Assembly: GCA_016706565.1 (NCBI GenBank) | Contig: JADJJI010000003.1 | Location: forward strand, 62,001 to 126,000 | Length of the DNA stretch: 64,000 nucleotides | From: Piscinibacter sp. | GTDB taxonomy: Bacteria > Pseudomonadota > Gammaproteobacteria > Burkholderiales > Burkholderiaceae_C | Direction of reading: 5' to 3' | In this document: in pieces, positions 1 to 10,522 of the stretch | Position numbering within the stretch: position 1 is the first letter of the stretch | How the letters are laid out: each line of letters opens with the position of its first letter | Position numbers and translations under genes: made by a program | Notes under the pieces: model-generated | What the model saw: only the letters and a program-made list of their open reading frames with translations | Told to the model about the DNA's origin: nothing | The model's database searches: none

Positions 1-316
1 GCAGGTCCAGCGGCACCAGGGTGAAGCCCTTCTGCTCCACCTTGCCGATCAGGCGCCGGATCTCCTCCTTGCGCATCAGCAGCTTCTTGGTGCGGTCGGC
101 CTCGGGGTGCACGTGGGTCGAGGCGCTGCGCAGCGCGTTGATGCGGCAGCCGATCAGGTACAGCTCGCCGTCGCGGATCACCACGTAGCCGTCGGTCAGC
201 TGCACCTGGCCGGCGCGGATGGCCTTGATCTCCCAGCCCTCCAGCACCATGCCGGCCTCGTGCCGCTCCTCGATGTGGTAGTCGTAGCGGGCGCGGCGGT
301 TTTCGGCAATCGACAT
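1..316 (-). CDS. smpB: SsrA-binding protein SmpB (3' part beyond window)
   Basis: SmpB binds tmRNA and brings it to stalled ribosomes for trans-translation. The reading frame opens at ATG 316 ([17 protein letters not shown]) and shows the family's core: an [17 protein letters not shown] segment, the [22 protein letters not shown] stretch in part, and a [12 protein letters not shown] segment before the window ends. About 105 codons of an expected ~150-160 are present; the C-terminal tail lies outside. It is divergent from ratA/rnfH, the same neighbourhood as in enterobacteria. The family assignment is secure; only the end is missing. Confidence 0.95.
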   Translation of the reverse strand, partial: MSIAENRRARYDYHIEERHEAGMVLEGWEIKAIRAGQVQLTDGYVVIRDGELYLIGCRINALRSASTHVHPEADRTKKLLMRKEEIRRLIGKVEQKGFTLVPLDL

Positions 317-363
317 GTAGGTCCAGATGAGGCCGGTGGCCGCCAATACAATCGGCGCATTGT

Positions 364-819
364 ATGAAGCACGTGAAGAAGTCGGTCCTGCTGTGGTACT
401 CGCCGCGCGAGATGTACACGCTGGTCACGGCCGTGCCCGACTACCCGAAGTTCCTGCCCTGGTGCGAGCGCGGCGAGGTACTGGAGCAGCATGAGGGCGG
501 CATGACGGCGCGCCTGCACCTGGCCTACGCCGGAGTCCGCCATGCTTTCACGACGCGCAATGTCCATGTGGAGGACGCCAGTGTCAAGGTCGATCTGATC
601 GACGGGCCGTTCTCCTTGCTCGAGGGTCACTGGCACTTCAACCCGCTGGCGATGCCGGGCGACGACGCGGCGCTGGCCTGCCGCATCGAGTTCGAGATGC
701 GCTACGCCTTCAGCAGCATGCCGCTCGAGGCCGTGCTCAGCCCGGTGTTCGATCGGGTGGCCAACACCTTCGTCGACTCCTTCGTGCGACGCGCCGAGCA
801 GGTCTATGGCCCGCGCTGA
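364..819 (+). CDS. ratA: RatA-family START/coenzyme Q-binding domain protein
   Basis: 151 residues, the usual length of the RatA/COQ10 START-like family. The N-terminus ([19 protein letters not shown], then DYPKFLPWC) and the central [12 protein letters not shown] segment are typical. In E. coli RatA was described as an inhibitor of 70S ribosome assembly; related COQ10 proteins bind ubiquinone, so the true role may be quinone or lipid handling. It overlaps rnfH by 14 bp and is divergent from smpB, matching the conserved smpB-ratA-ratB arrangement. No transmembrane segment or signal peptide is seen. Confidence 0.88.
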   Translation: MKHVKKSVLLWYSPREMYTLVTAVPDYPKFLPWCERGEVLEQHEGGMTARLHLAYAGVRHAFTTRNVHVEDASVKVDLIDGPFSLLEGHWHFNPLAMPGDDAALACRIEFEMRYAFSSMPLEAVLSPVFDRVANTFVDSFVRRAEQVYGPR

Positions 820-1114
820 GGCGGTCCGTGTCAGCGTGGCCTACAGCCCGCAGGCGCGCGGCGTCGACGAAACCGAACTGAGCCTGCCCGCCGGGCGCCT
901 GGCCGACGCGATCCGCGCCAGCGGCGTGCTCGATCGCCACCCGGAGTTGAACCTCGCGCAGGCGAAGCTCGGCATCTGGGGGCGCGTGCAGACGCCCGAG
1001 ACGGTGCTGCGCGAGCGCGACCGGGTGGAGGTCTATCGCCCGCTGCAGGTGGATCCGAAGGAAGCCCGGCGGCTGCGCTACCGGAAGAGGGGCCCGGACC
1101 AGCGCTCGCGCTGA
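806..1114 (+). CDS. rnfH: RnfH-family ubiquitin-like protein
   Basis: 102 residues with the RnfH/RatB signature: a beta-grasp start (VRVSVAYSPQARGVDETELSL), a central LAQAKLGIWGRVQTPETVLRERDRVEVYRP block given here only in outline, and a basic C-terminus (RRLRYRKRG). Function of the family is not established; it is usually the second gene after ratA. The start ATG at 806 lies inside the end of ratA, which indicates translational coupling. Confidence 0.87.
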   Translation: MARAEAVRVSVAYSPQARGVDETELSLPAGRLADAIRASGVLDRHPELNLAQAKLGIWGRVQTPETVLRERDRVEVYRPLQVDPKEARRLRYRKRGPDQRSR

Positions 1115-1125
1115 CCGGCGCGGCG

Positions 1126-1629
1126 TTACTTCGCGCAGTCGCTGGCGACCATGTCGCGGGCGCGCTTCATTTCGTCCTCGCGCATCTTGTCGTCGAGGAT
1201 CTCGCGCTCGCCTTTCTCGTTGACGCGCGCCATGCGCATGCCGCTTTCGAGCGACCGCATCTGTTCCCGTGCCCGCTTGCAGTTGTCGGCCTTGGCAGCA
1301 GTGATGCGCTGTTCTTCGGCCTTCTGCTTCTCGGCCTGCTCCTGCTCGGCCTTCTTGCGCTTGGCCTCGAGTTCGGGCTCCTGCGCCTTGGGATTGAGCA
1401 GAGGCGCCGAAGCGGCTGAAGCGGCCGGTGCTGCAGCCAGGGGTGCACCCCGAAGCGCCGTGTTTCCGGGGCGCTGAAGGATGTCCTTCTCGGCCACGCC
1501 GGGCGGCGGCGGCAGGTCGCTGTACTGCATCTGGCCATTGGCGCCGCGCCACTTCCATTGCGCGGCCACCGGCAGTGCCAGCGTGGCGCCGAACAGGGCG
1601 ACTGACAGAACTACGAGGCTACGGCGCAT
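1126..1629 (-). CDS. DUF4124-type periplasmic protein
   Basis: The protein has a Sec signal ([19 protein letters not shown], cleavage near AQ-WKW), then the DUF4124 core in which an aromatic [18 protein letters not shown] segment is recognisable, an Ala/Pro-rich linker, and a charged Lys/Glu/Gln-rich coiled-coil region followed by two cysteines (DNCKRAR, ASDCAK). Function is unknown for the family. An in-frame ATG 21 bases further upstream (1650) is possible, but the start at 1629 gives the cleaner signal peptide. It is convergent with rnfH, taking the place of bamE in the enterobacterial locus. Confidence 0.75.
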   Translation of the reverse strand: MRRSLVVLSVALFGATLALPVAAQWKWRGANGQMQYSDLPPPPGVAEKDILQRPGNTALRGAPLAAAPAASAASAPLLNPKAQEPELEAKRKKAEQEQAEKQKAEEQRITAAKADNCKRAREQMRSLESGMRMARVNEKGEREILDDKMREDEMKRARDMVASDCAK

Positions 1630-1759
1630 GGCGAAATCAGGCAATGGCATCAGCCTTGCAGTTTACCGGCGCACCGCCGGCGTCAAGTGTCGATTCCGTC
1701 ACAAAGCGTGGCTTCGTGCACGGTCCGTATAATTCCCTTTTGCGTCTGGAGCTTTCCTC

Positions 1760-3228
1760 ATGCGCCTTCTCGGCAAAGCGCTCACCTTCGACGACGTGTT
1801 GTTGGTGCCCGCCTTCTCCCAGGTCCTGCCGCGCGACACCTCGCTCGCCACCCGCTTTTCCCGCAACATCCGCCTCAACCTGCCGCTGGTGTCCGCCGCC
1901 ATGGACACCGTCACCGAGGCGCGCCTGGCGATCGCCATCGCCCAGGAAGGCGGCATCGGCATCGTGCACAAGAACCTGTCGCCGATGCAGCAGGCCGCCG
2001 AAGTGGCTCGCGTCAAGCGCTACGAGTCCGGACTGCTGAAGGACCCGATCACCATCTCGCCCGGCGTGCCGGTGCGCCACGTGATGGAACTCTCCAAGCA
2101 GCACGGCATCTCCGGCTTCCCCGTGGTCGAAGACGGGCGCGTGGTCGGCATCGTCACCAACCGCGACCTGCGTTTCGAGACCCGGCTCGACGTGCCGGTG
2201 CGCGAGATCATGACGCCGCGCGAGCGGCTCATCACGGTGCGCGAAGGCGCCTCGCTGGCCGACGGCAAGGCGCTGATGCACAAGCACAAGCTCGAGCGCG
2301 TGTTGGTCGTCAACGAGGCCTTCGAACTGCGCGGCCTGATGACGGTGAAGGACATCACCAAGCAGACCAGCTTCCCGAACGCAGCCCGCGATGCGCACGG
2401 CAAGTTGCGCGTGGGTGCAGCGGTCGGCGTGGGCGAGGGCACCGAGGAGCGGGTCGACCTGCTGGCCAAGGCCGGCGTCGACGTGCTGGTGGTCGACACC
2501 GCCCACGGCCACAGCGCCGGCGTCATCGAGCGTGTACGCTGGGTCAAGCAGAACTACCCGCAGGTCGACGTGATCGGCGGCAACATCGCCACCGGCGCCG
2601 CCGCGCTGGCGCTGGCCGAAGCCGGCGCCGACGGCGTGAAGGTGGGCATCGGCCCCGGCTCGATCTGCACCACGCGCATCGTCGCCGGTGTCGGCGTGCC
2701 GCAGATCACCGCGATCGACAACGTCGCCAAGGCGCTGGCCGGCTCCGACGTGCCGCTGATCGCCGACGGCGGCATCCGCTACTCGGGCGACGTCGCCAAG
2801 GCGATCGCCGCCGGCGCCACACCGTGATGATGGGCGGCGTGTTCGCCGGCACCGAAGAGGCGCCGGGCGAGATCGTGCTGTTCCAGGGCCGCAGCTACAA
2901 GAGCTACCGCGGCATGGGCTCGATCGGCGCGATGCAGCAAGGCAGCGCCGACCGCTACTTCCAGGACAACACTGGCGCCAACCCGAACGCCGACAAGCTG
3001 GTGCCCGAGGGCATCGAGGGCCGCGTGCCCTACAAGGGCTCGATGGTCACCATCGTGTTCCAGATGGCCGGCGGCCTGCGCGCCTCGATGGGCTACTGCG
3101 GCTGCGCCAGCATCGAAGACATGCGCAGCAAGGCCGAGTTCGTCGAGATCACTTCCGCCGGCATTCGCGAGAGCCACGTCCACGACGTGCAGATCACCAA
3201 GGAAGCGCCGAACTACCGGATGGAGTGA
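1760..3228 (+). CDS. guaB: IMP dehydrogenase, interrupted by a one-base deletion
   Basis: IMP dehydrogenase oxidises IMP to XMP, the committed step to GMP. The first frame (1760-2827) has the N-terminal barrel start, two CBS domains (roughly residues 95-205) and the active-site loop GPGSICTTR with catalytic Cys303. It stops right after [10 protein letters not shown]. The remaining family sequence ([28 protein letters not shown], then [16 protein letters not shown]) continues in another frame to 3228. One missing base near 2819-2820 explains this: GCC-A?C-ACC-GTG would restore the usual Ala-Ser-Thr-Val. The restored product is about 489 residues, normal for the family. Because guaB is essential for de novo guanine synthesis, an assembly error is more likely than a real null. 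Confidence 0.93.
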
Positions 3229-3236
3229 CGGACGCG

Positions 3237-4571
3237 ATGTCGGATACGCACCGCGGGCCGAGCGCCGGGCCGCCCCAAGCTGGCCCGCCCTCCCACGGGG
3301 GGGAGTCCGATGTACCCGTCGGACGGGGGGCTGTCAGACAGGCGGCGATGCCCTTCATCATGCTGACGGTGCTGATCGACATGCTGTCAGTCGGGCTCAT
3401 CATTCCCGTGCTGCCCACGCTGGTGGGGCGCTTCACCGCGTCACCTTCCGAGCAGGTGTTCTGGTACGGCGTGATCGCCTTCACCTACGGATTCGCGCAG
3501 TTCGTCGCCTCGCCGATCCTGGGCGCGCTGTCCGACCGCTACGGCCGGCGGCCGGTGCTGCTGCTGGGCTTCTGCGGCCTGGCGATCAATTTCTTCGCCA
3601 CCGCCATGGCCGCGGCGATCTGGACGCTGATCGCCTCGCGCCTGATCGGCGGTGCGATGCAGGCCAATGCGGCGGTGGCCAACGCCTACGTGGCCGACAT
3701 CAGCTCGCCCGACGAACGTGCCAAGCGTTTCGGCATGCTCGGTGCGATGTTCGGCATCGGCTTCATGCTCGGGCCGGTGCTCGGGGGCATCCTCGGCGCG
3801 ATCGACCTGCAGCTGCCGTTCTTCGTGGCCGGCACGCTGGCGCTGGCGAACCTGGTCTACGGCTGGCTGGTGCTGCCCGAGTCGCTGCCGCCGGAGCGCC
3901 GTCGGCCGGTGCAGGCCAAGTCGCTGAACCCGTTCGCTTCGCTGCGCGACCTCGCCCGCCTGAAGGGCGTCGGCCTGCTGGTCGCGGTGATCGCCTGCAG
4001 TGGCCTGGCGCAGTTCGTCCTGTACTCGGTGTGGGTGCTGCACGGCAGCTTCAAGTTCGGCTGGGGGCCCAAGGAGAGCGGCTGGTCGCTGTTCGTCATC
4101 GGCGTGATGTCGGTGCTGGTGCAGGGCTTCCTGCTCGGCAAGCTGCTCAAGGTGTTCACGCCGCAGCGGCTGGCCATCCTCGGCCTGATGTCGTCGACGG
4201 TCTCGTACCTGCTGTGGGGCGCGGCGTCTCAGAGCTGGATGGTCTACGCGGTGATCGTCGTCAACGTGTTCGGTTTCACCACCGCCTCGGCGATCCAGAG
4301 CATCGTCTCCGCGTCGGCCAACGCCAATCAGCAGGGCGAGGCCATGGGCGCCGTGAGCTCGCTGAACAGCCTGATGGCCGTGCTCGCGCCAATGATCGCC
4401 ACGCCGCTGCTCGGCGCCTTCTCGCACCACCCGCTGGGCGACTGGCGCATCGGCGCGCCGCTGTACTTCTGCGCCTTGCTCCAGGGCATCTCGCTGCTGC
4501 TGGCTTGGCTGCACTTCCGTGCGGCAGAGCGCGCACAGTCAGGGCTGCCGGCCGCGCCCGCATCCTCCTGA
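3237..4571 (+). CDS. MFS drug-resistance (TetA-like) transporter
   Basis: About 12 hydrophobic segments and the MFS motif A loop [16 protein letters not shown] between segments 2 and 3 identify a DHA1/Tet-type exporter. The first membrane helix begins at [19 protein letters not shown]. The N-terminal ~37 residues are Gly/Pro-rich and encoded by a GC-rich intergenic-type repeat, so the real start may be ATG 3348 (MPFIML). A GTG at 3225 overlapping the guaB stop is also possible. It lies between guaB and guaA, all on one strand, so it is probably co-transcribed. Substrate unknown. Confidence 0.85.
   Translation: MSDTHRGPSAGPPQAGPPSHGGESDVPVGRGAVRQAAMPFIMLTVLIDMLSVGLIIPVLPTLVGRFTASPSEQVFWYGVIAFTYGFAQFVASPILGALSDRYGRRPVLLLGFCGLAINFFATAMAAAIWTLIASRLIGGAMQANAAVANAYVADISSPDERAKRFGMLGAMFGIGFMLGPVLGGILGAIDLQLPFFVAGTLALANLVYGWLVLPESLPPERRRPVQAKSLNPFASLRDLARLKGVGLLVAVIACSGLAQFVLYSVWVLHGSFKFGWGPKESGWSLFVIGVMSVLVQGFLLGKLLKVFTPQRLAILGLMSSTVSYLLWGAASQSWMVYAVIVVNVFGFTTASAIQSIVSASANANQQGEAMGAVSSLNSLMAVLAPMIATPLLGAFSHHPLGDWRIGAPLYFCALLQGISLLLAWLHFRAAERAQSGLPAAPASS
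3246..3340 (+). repeat. GC-rich REP-like element at the start of the MFS gene
   Basis: This stretch carries C-runs and G-runs around CTCCCacgggGGGAG and a hairpin with arms GTCCGA (3305-3310) and TCGGAC (3319-3324). The look is that of the dispersed extragenic repeats common in Burkholderiales. It reads through in frame as low-complexity Gly/Pro sequence at the N-terminus of the MFS protein. Identification as a dispersed repeat is from appearance only; a second copy is not present in the window. Confidence 0.45.
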
Positions 4572-4584
4572 TCCGCCTTCGCTC

Positions 4585-6195
<1,611 letters not shown>

Positions 6196-6244
6196 CGGGC
6201 GCCTTTCCCTTGAAACCGTGATGTACCGTGACTGCACATCAGCC

Positions 6245-7165
6245 ATGGACCTGACCGGCTCCGAACGCGACCGTTTGATCAGGCTCATCCGTGAGCATCG
6301 CCTGGAGCCGAGCGAAGACGAGCTGCTGGCGCACAGCGCGCCATGCGTCACGCTGCTGCTCAGCGACATCGAAGACCCTCGCAGGGCCGTAACGGACAGT
6401 GCCCCGGGATCGAGCCGGATGGGAGGGCTTCCCGATGCGCCGGACGGGTTCGAATGGCGCGTCATCCGCCCTCGGCCGGACGCACCGGAAGTGCATGCGG
6501 GGTTCCTGATGCAGCTCGATCTTGCCGACCTGCCGCGACTGGCAGGCAGCGGGTTGCCAGCCACGGGGTTGTTGAGCGTGTTCCACTGGGATCAGTGCAC
6601 GGAACTCGGGCATTCCTTCGAAGTGCACTACTTCGCCGCGACTGGTCGACCGTGGCACCGCATCGAGCCACCGGCAGACGTGCCCTGTGCATCGGAACTC
6701 GGCCTTTACCTCGACGGTCGGGCCTTTCCGATCGAGGGCGTGTTGGGCATCGATGCACCGAGCAAGGGCCAACATGACCTGCTGTCCTACGACGCGCACG
6801 AACGCTTCGCGCACGAATCCCAGGACACCGACCATCCGCAGAGATGGGCTTCGCGCTGGGCAACGTTTCGCCAGCGCGCTGCCGCCCCCGGGTTCGATAC
6901 GCGCTGCGCGCGTGGCTTCCGCTACGACTGGTGGTGGGTGGGGCAGTTGCTGGGGCGCATGGACCTCGCCAGTGCCGAGTGGTTCGCGGCTCGCGAAAGG
7001 TCGGCGCACCGCCGTCGCCTGCTGTTGCAGTTCGAAACGAACCCCGTCGTCGGCTTCGCGGGCGGCTGCGACGCGGCACCGGTGCTGGTGCTGGTGCTGG
7101 CCCGTGACCCGGGATCGTCGCAGCACCTGGACTTCGGCAGCGTGCTGGCGACCCTTGCGCCATGA
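6245..7165 (+). CDS. DUF1963 (YwqG-like) family protein
   Basis: 306 residues, soluble, with the pattern of the DUF1963/YwqG family: RMGGLPDAPDGFEW near residue 60, a FLMQLDLADLPRL strand about 25 residues later, LPATGLLSVFHWDQ, and a late GCDAAPVLVLVLARD segment. The family is found across bacteria, and some members sit in polymorphic-toxin immunity loci; biochemical function is not established. ATG 6245 is preferred over GTG 6218/ATG 6221. The stop overlaps the start of the next gene (ATGA at 7162), so the two are translationally coupled. It follows guaA by about 50 bp but is probably accessory. Confidence 0.6.
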   Translation: MDLTGSERDRLIRLIREHRLEPSEDELLAHSAPCVTLLLSDIEDPRRAVTDSAPGSSRMGGLPDAPDGFEWRVIRPRPDAPEVHAGFLMQLDLADLPRLAGSGLPATGLLSVFHWDQCTELGHSFEVHYFAATGRPWHRIEPPADVPCASELGLYLDGRAFPIEGVLGIDAPSKGQHDLLSYDAHERFAHESQDTDHPQRWASRWATFRQRAAAPGFDTRCARGFRYDWWWVGQLLGRMDLASAEWFAARERSAHRRRLLLQFETNPVVGFAGGCDAAPVLVLVLARDPGSSQHLDFGSVLATLAP

Positions 7166-8448
7166 CTGCGTCGGATGAGTTGCGGTTGGCGCAGGAGCGA
7201 ATGGCCCGGGCGCGGGAACTGGTCGACAGATACCCGCACTTCGCAAACCTGACGACCGGGGTTCTCCACCAGGACTGGATGCACCACTTCGCCACGTGGG
7301 AAAGCGCCGTCGAGGACTGGCTCGGCGACTTCGCCCGGGATCCGGTAAAGCGCTCGCGGGCGCGGACCGAACTCGAGGAACTCTCCAGCCAACTCCCGGA
7401 AGAGGCGTTAGGATCGATCTTCGATCTTCTCGGTTCGAATGTCGTCCCTGCCGACGACGGCCTCACCCACCGCGAATGGGTGAGGGAGGTGCTGCGACGC
7501 CTGGATGCATCGCGGGCACGGCCGGAGGGATCTGACCATACCGTCGGGATGGGCGCCTTGGGCCGGCAGCTCTACTTGTTGATCCACATGGCTGGCGGTG
7601 AGCCCGCCGCCGCACCGCGTGCCCGCGTGCTTGCGGCGCTCGCGCGGCACCCGCTTGCCACGGCCGCACGCACGGCTGCTGACGAGTCGCTTGAGTTCGA
7701 CCTGCGTTTCTCGGACGGCGGCTGGCTGCAGCTCGCGCTCGCGGGCGCAGACCAGCGCTCGGATCTCACCGTGCAGGACTGCTCGCTGAGCCAGCAATCG
7801 GCCACCTTCCTGCAAGAAATCGGCGTCGCCGGTGACTACCTGCTGTTCGACCCGCAGGGCAAAGACACGCCCGTCACGCCGTCGGTGATCCTCTTTCACG
7901 AGGCCCAGCAGGGTCGGCTGCCGACCTCGACTTTCTCGCACCAGCCCGTCGCGGCCAATGCGACGTTGTTGGCGGACCTGCTCGGCATGACGCCGCGTCT
8001 CGCCCAGGAATACCGTACAGCCACGCTCGCCGACATCGCGGCGGGCCGAGTACAGGTCATCACGATCGCCGGGGCGTTCGTCTTCGTCGACCTGCGCGAG
8101 CTGCTGCTCGCCCATGCCGCAAGACACCCTGCGTTGCGCGTGATGCTGCTGCTCACCGCGAGCTGGTGCGAGCCGTGTCGCGAGCTCGAGGCGCTGCTGA
8201 TGCATCCGGGGCTGCAGCGGACGCTGCAGGGCTGGCTCCTGCTGCGCGTGGACATCGACCGCTTTGGTATCGGCGCACGCAGCGTCGGCTACCAGTCCAG
8301 TGCCGTTCCTACCTTCGTCGCGCTTGATTCGCAGTGCCGCGCGGTCGGCGCGCCACTCGACGGCGGGGCATGGACGGACAGCACGGACGAGGCGATCGCC
8401 GCCGCGCTCGTGCCATGGCTGCGCGACTGTGCGACGAGGCGAGAGTAG
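7162..8448 (+). CDS. Large protein with C-terminal thioredoxin-like domain
   Basis: 428 residues. The first ~300 residues are not recognised. The C-terminal part contains LLLTASWCEPCRELEALL with a redox-type W-C-E-P-C at residues 335-339, then DIDRFGIGARSVGYQSSAVPTFVAL, where the cis-Pro strand of the thioredoxin fold (AVPTF) is visible. No signal peptide or membrane segment, so it appears cytoplasmic. The same C-terminal module recurs in the oppositely oriented gene at 10523-12637. Function unknown; a thiol-redox role is inferred from the CxxC. Confidence 0.65.
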   Translation: MTASDELRLAQERMARARELVDRYPHFANLTTGVLHQDWMHHFATWESAVEDWLGDFARDPVKRSRARTELEELSSQLPEEALGSIFDLLGSNVVPADDGLTHREWVREVLRRLDASRARPEGSDHTVGMGALGRQLYLLIHMAGGEPAAAPRARVLAALARHPLATAARTAADESLEFDLRFSDGGWLQLALAGADQRSDLTVQDCSLSQQSATFLQEIGVAGDYLLFDPQGKDTPVTPSVILFHEAQQGRLPTSTFSHQPVAANATLLADLLGMTPRLAQEYRTATLADIAAGRVQVITIAGAFVFVDLRELLLAHAARHPALRVMLLLTASWCEPCRELEALLMHPGLQRTLQGWLLLRVDIDRFGIGARSVGYQSSAVPTFVALDSQCRAVGAPLDGGAWTDSTDEAIAAALVPWLRDCATRRE

Positions 8449-8499
8449 GGCGCCGATGCGAATGGCCGAGTCGATTCGAGCGCATGGAGCCCTGTCACG

Positions 8500-9567
8500 A
8501 TGGCGAACTTTGCACACCTGACCGGCTGCCCGGATCGAGGCGCAGCCCAACGCTACGACTTCAAGGCCATCTGGGCGGCGCCTGGCCTGGAGCTCACTGC
8601 ACGCCACTCGATTCCGCTGTTCTGGCTGGCGGGCTTCGATCGCGCCGACGAAGTGCTGACCCAATGGCCGCCGCCCAATTCGCGGCGGACCGACGGGTTC
8701 CCCGAAGAGACACCTGAGGAGCTTCTGGTTCTGTGCGCGGCCGGTAAAGACTTCAGCGCGCGGCTCACGCGCCGCAGGTCCGCCGTCCTGGCGCTTCTGC
8801 CAGCGCCAACGGCGTACCTGTACGACGAGTGGTGCCGCTTTGTCTGGATGCACTTCCCCCAGCATCTGTTGCTTCGCACCGAGGACATCTTCTCGATGGA
8901 CGGGTTCGGCGAGGGCGCTGAGCGCCTGCGCGATGCACTCGACACGCTGAAGGCGGCGGATGCTGGCCACCCGATACGGGATGGGGGCGCCATTGACTGC
9001 TTCGCCAGCTACACCACGCTGTTCGCCGAGCGCCGCCATGGCGAGTCGGCTCCCGATGCGGCCGCCCGGTGGCGCAGCGCGCTCGCGGGCTTCGCCTACA
9101 CGGAGCAGGGCGACCTGCTCTGGCCCGCTCGGCCTCAGCAGCCTGAAATCGATCTTGCCGCCGCATTGCCTCAAGCCGAGGCGTCGGCGCCCGCTGGCAG
9201 TGCCGCGGCGCGCGATCAGGCGCTCACGACGCTCATCCGGGAAGGTCGCCGACCCGGTGATGTGCGCGGGCGCTTGCGACTCGCATTCGACAAGCTCGTC
9301 GGGGATGTGCCACTCGGCGCCGATGCGCCCAACAAGACCGCCCGCAAGATCATCGGTTCTGGCGCCGCGCTCCTCGCCACCCTGCGGCACGCCTTCTTCG
9401 CGCTGCTGTCGGCCCCGATGGGGGTGATGCTGCTTTATGTCGGCCTGCACGGGAGCTTCAACCTCTTGAATGCGGGCCTCGGTGCGGTGCTGCTGGCGGT
9501 CGGCGTCTACTGCGGCTGGCTGTTCGTCCGCGCGTGGCGCCGGCTTCGTGCCATCCTCAGGGCATGA
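8500..9567 (+). CDS. Unknown protein with two C-terminal membrane helices
   Basis: 355 residues, not recognised. The N-terminal ~270 residues are soluble and begin MANFAHLTGCPDRG, with an IPLFWLAGFDRADE segment that resembles VPLLWLGLLAAGA in the gene at 10523-12637. The C-terminus has two hydrophobic stretches (around residues 295-345: LLSAPMGVMLLYVGLHG and LGAVLLAVGVYCGWLFV) and a basic tail, so it is probably membrane-anchored facing the cytoplasm. It belongs to the same accessory group as its neighbours. No function is proposed. Confidence 0.55.
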   Translation: MANFAHLTGCPDRGAAQRYDFKAIWAAPGLELTARHSIPLFWLAGFDRADEVLTQWPPPNSRRTDGFPEETPEELLVLCAAGKDFSARLTRRRSAVLALLPAPTAYLYDEWCRFVWMHFPQHLLLRTEDIFSMDGFGEGAERLRDALDTLKAADAGHPIRDGGAIDCFASYTTLFAERRHGESAPDAAARWRSALAGFAYTEQGDLLWPARPQQPEIDLAAALPQAEASAPAGSAAARDQALTTLIREGRRPGDVRGRLRLAFDKLVGDVPLGADAPNKTARKIIGSGAALLATLRHAFFALLSAPMGVMLLYVGLHGSFNLLNAGLGAVLLAVGVYCGWLFVRAWRRLRAILRA

Positions 9568-9597
9568 CGGGGACTGCCGTCACATCGCAGAACGTCC

Positions 9598-10479
9598 ATG
9601 CAGAAAGACACTGATCGACGCCGTTTCCCGGGGCGTGTTCGATGTGCGCGTCGCTGGTCCTCGGCCGCACTGGCGCTTGTCGTGCTCACCGCAACCGCCG
9701 GTACGCCGGCCGCCGAGGTCCCTTCGGGCTTCGACGGCAGCGCCTACCAGAAGCTGCGGCGGGTGCGGGTGCTGGAGGGCGAGGACCACGGGCCGGCGTA
9801 TGCAACGAACCGGTCCCTGCTCGACACCTGCAACCGGATGCGCGCGGCCTTCTACGAGGCACCACCGCAGGGCATCGACGACGCCGTGTTGCGCAGCCTG
9901 GATGAACAAGTCGTCGAGAAGTACTACCGCGACGGTCGGGCCGTCACCTTCATCACGGGCCGTGGTCTCAAGCTGGTTGATTTCGAACGCTGGACTGCCG
10001 AGCAGCGAAGCGCCGGCGGCAAGCCGGCCGTCCCGCCCGATTGCGGGCGCTATCGGCTTGACGCGACGCGCGCCGGCACGCTCTGGCGCGACGGGATTCG
10101 CTACCAGCTCGACTTTGCGCGTCGCCGCGCCGCAGGGCTTGCGGCCCCGCAGGATTTTGTCGCCCGCCCGTTGCTGGCGCCCGGTGAATTCGACCGCCAG
10201 CCCAAGGCCGAGGTGAAGTTCCGGTCCTGCCGACGGGTCACCGCGCCTGGGCGAGAGTTCCTCGACGGGCGCTCATGCATCTGGAGCGACTATCCGTTCG
10301 TCGCGTGGCTCAACTGGCCTTGGGCGCTCGAAGCCGAGTCGCGTTTCGGCATGTCGCAAAAGATGGTGCAGACGGATACGCTGATCGACATCGAGCGCAA
10401 CGGCGTGCTGCCGCCTGGCGTCTTCGACCTGCCCGCCGGCTTCAGCGTGACGCCGACTCCGGCAGAGCGATCGCGTTGA
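9598..10479 (+). CDS. Unknown secreted protein
   Basis: 293 residues. An arginine-rich N-region (RRFPGRVRCARRW) followed by SSAALALVVLTATAGTPAAE looks like a Sec signal with cleavage near AAE. The mature part has five or six cysteines and many aromatic residues (FDGSAYQKLRRVRV, CIWSDYPFVAWLNWPWALE), consistent with a periplasmic or secreted globular protein. No family recognised. It is 30 bp downstream of the membrane-anchored unknown gene and probably in the same transcript. Confidence 0.5.
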   Translation: MQKDTDRRRFPGRVRCARRWSSAALALVVLTATAGTPAAEVPSGFDGSAYQKLRRVRVLEGEDHGPAYATNRSLLDTCNRMRAAFYEAPPQGIDDAVLRSLDEQVVEKYYRDGRAVTFITGRGLKLVDFERWTAEQRSAGGKPAVPPDCGRYRLDATRAGTLWRDGIRYQLDFARRRAAGLAAPQDFVARPLLAPGEFDRQPKAEVKFRSCRRVTAPGREFLDGRSCIWSDYPFVAWLNWPWALEAESRFGMSQKMVQTDTLIDIERNGVLPPGVFDLPAGFSVTPTPAERSR

Positions 10480-10522
10480 GTCATTCGTCTGGCCGCGGCA
10501 GCTTCGCCAGGGCGGCCAACCG

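Noticed and set aside
7408-9450. Long open frame antisense to the accessory genes
   Set aside because: Crosses two convincing plus-strand genes and shows low-complexity, charged sequence without a fold signature.
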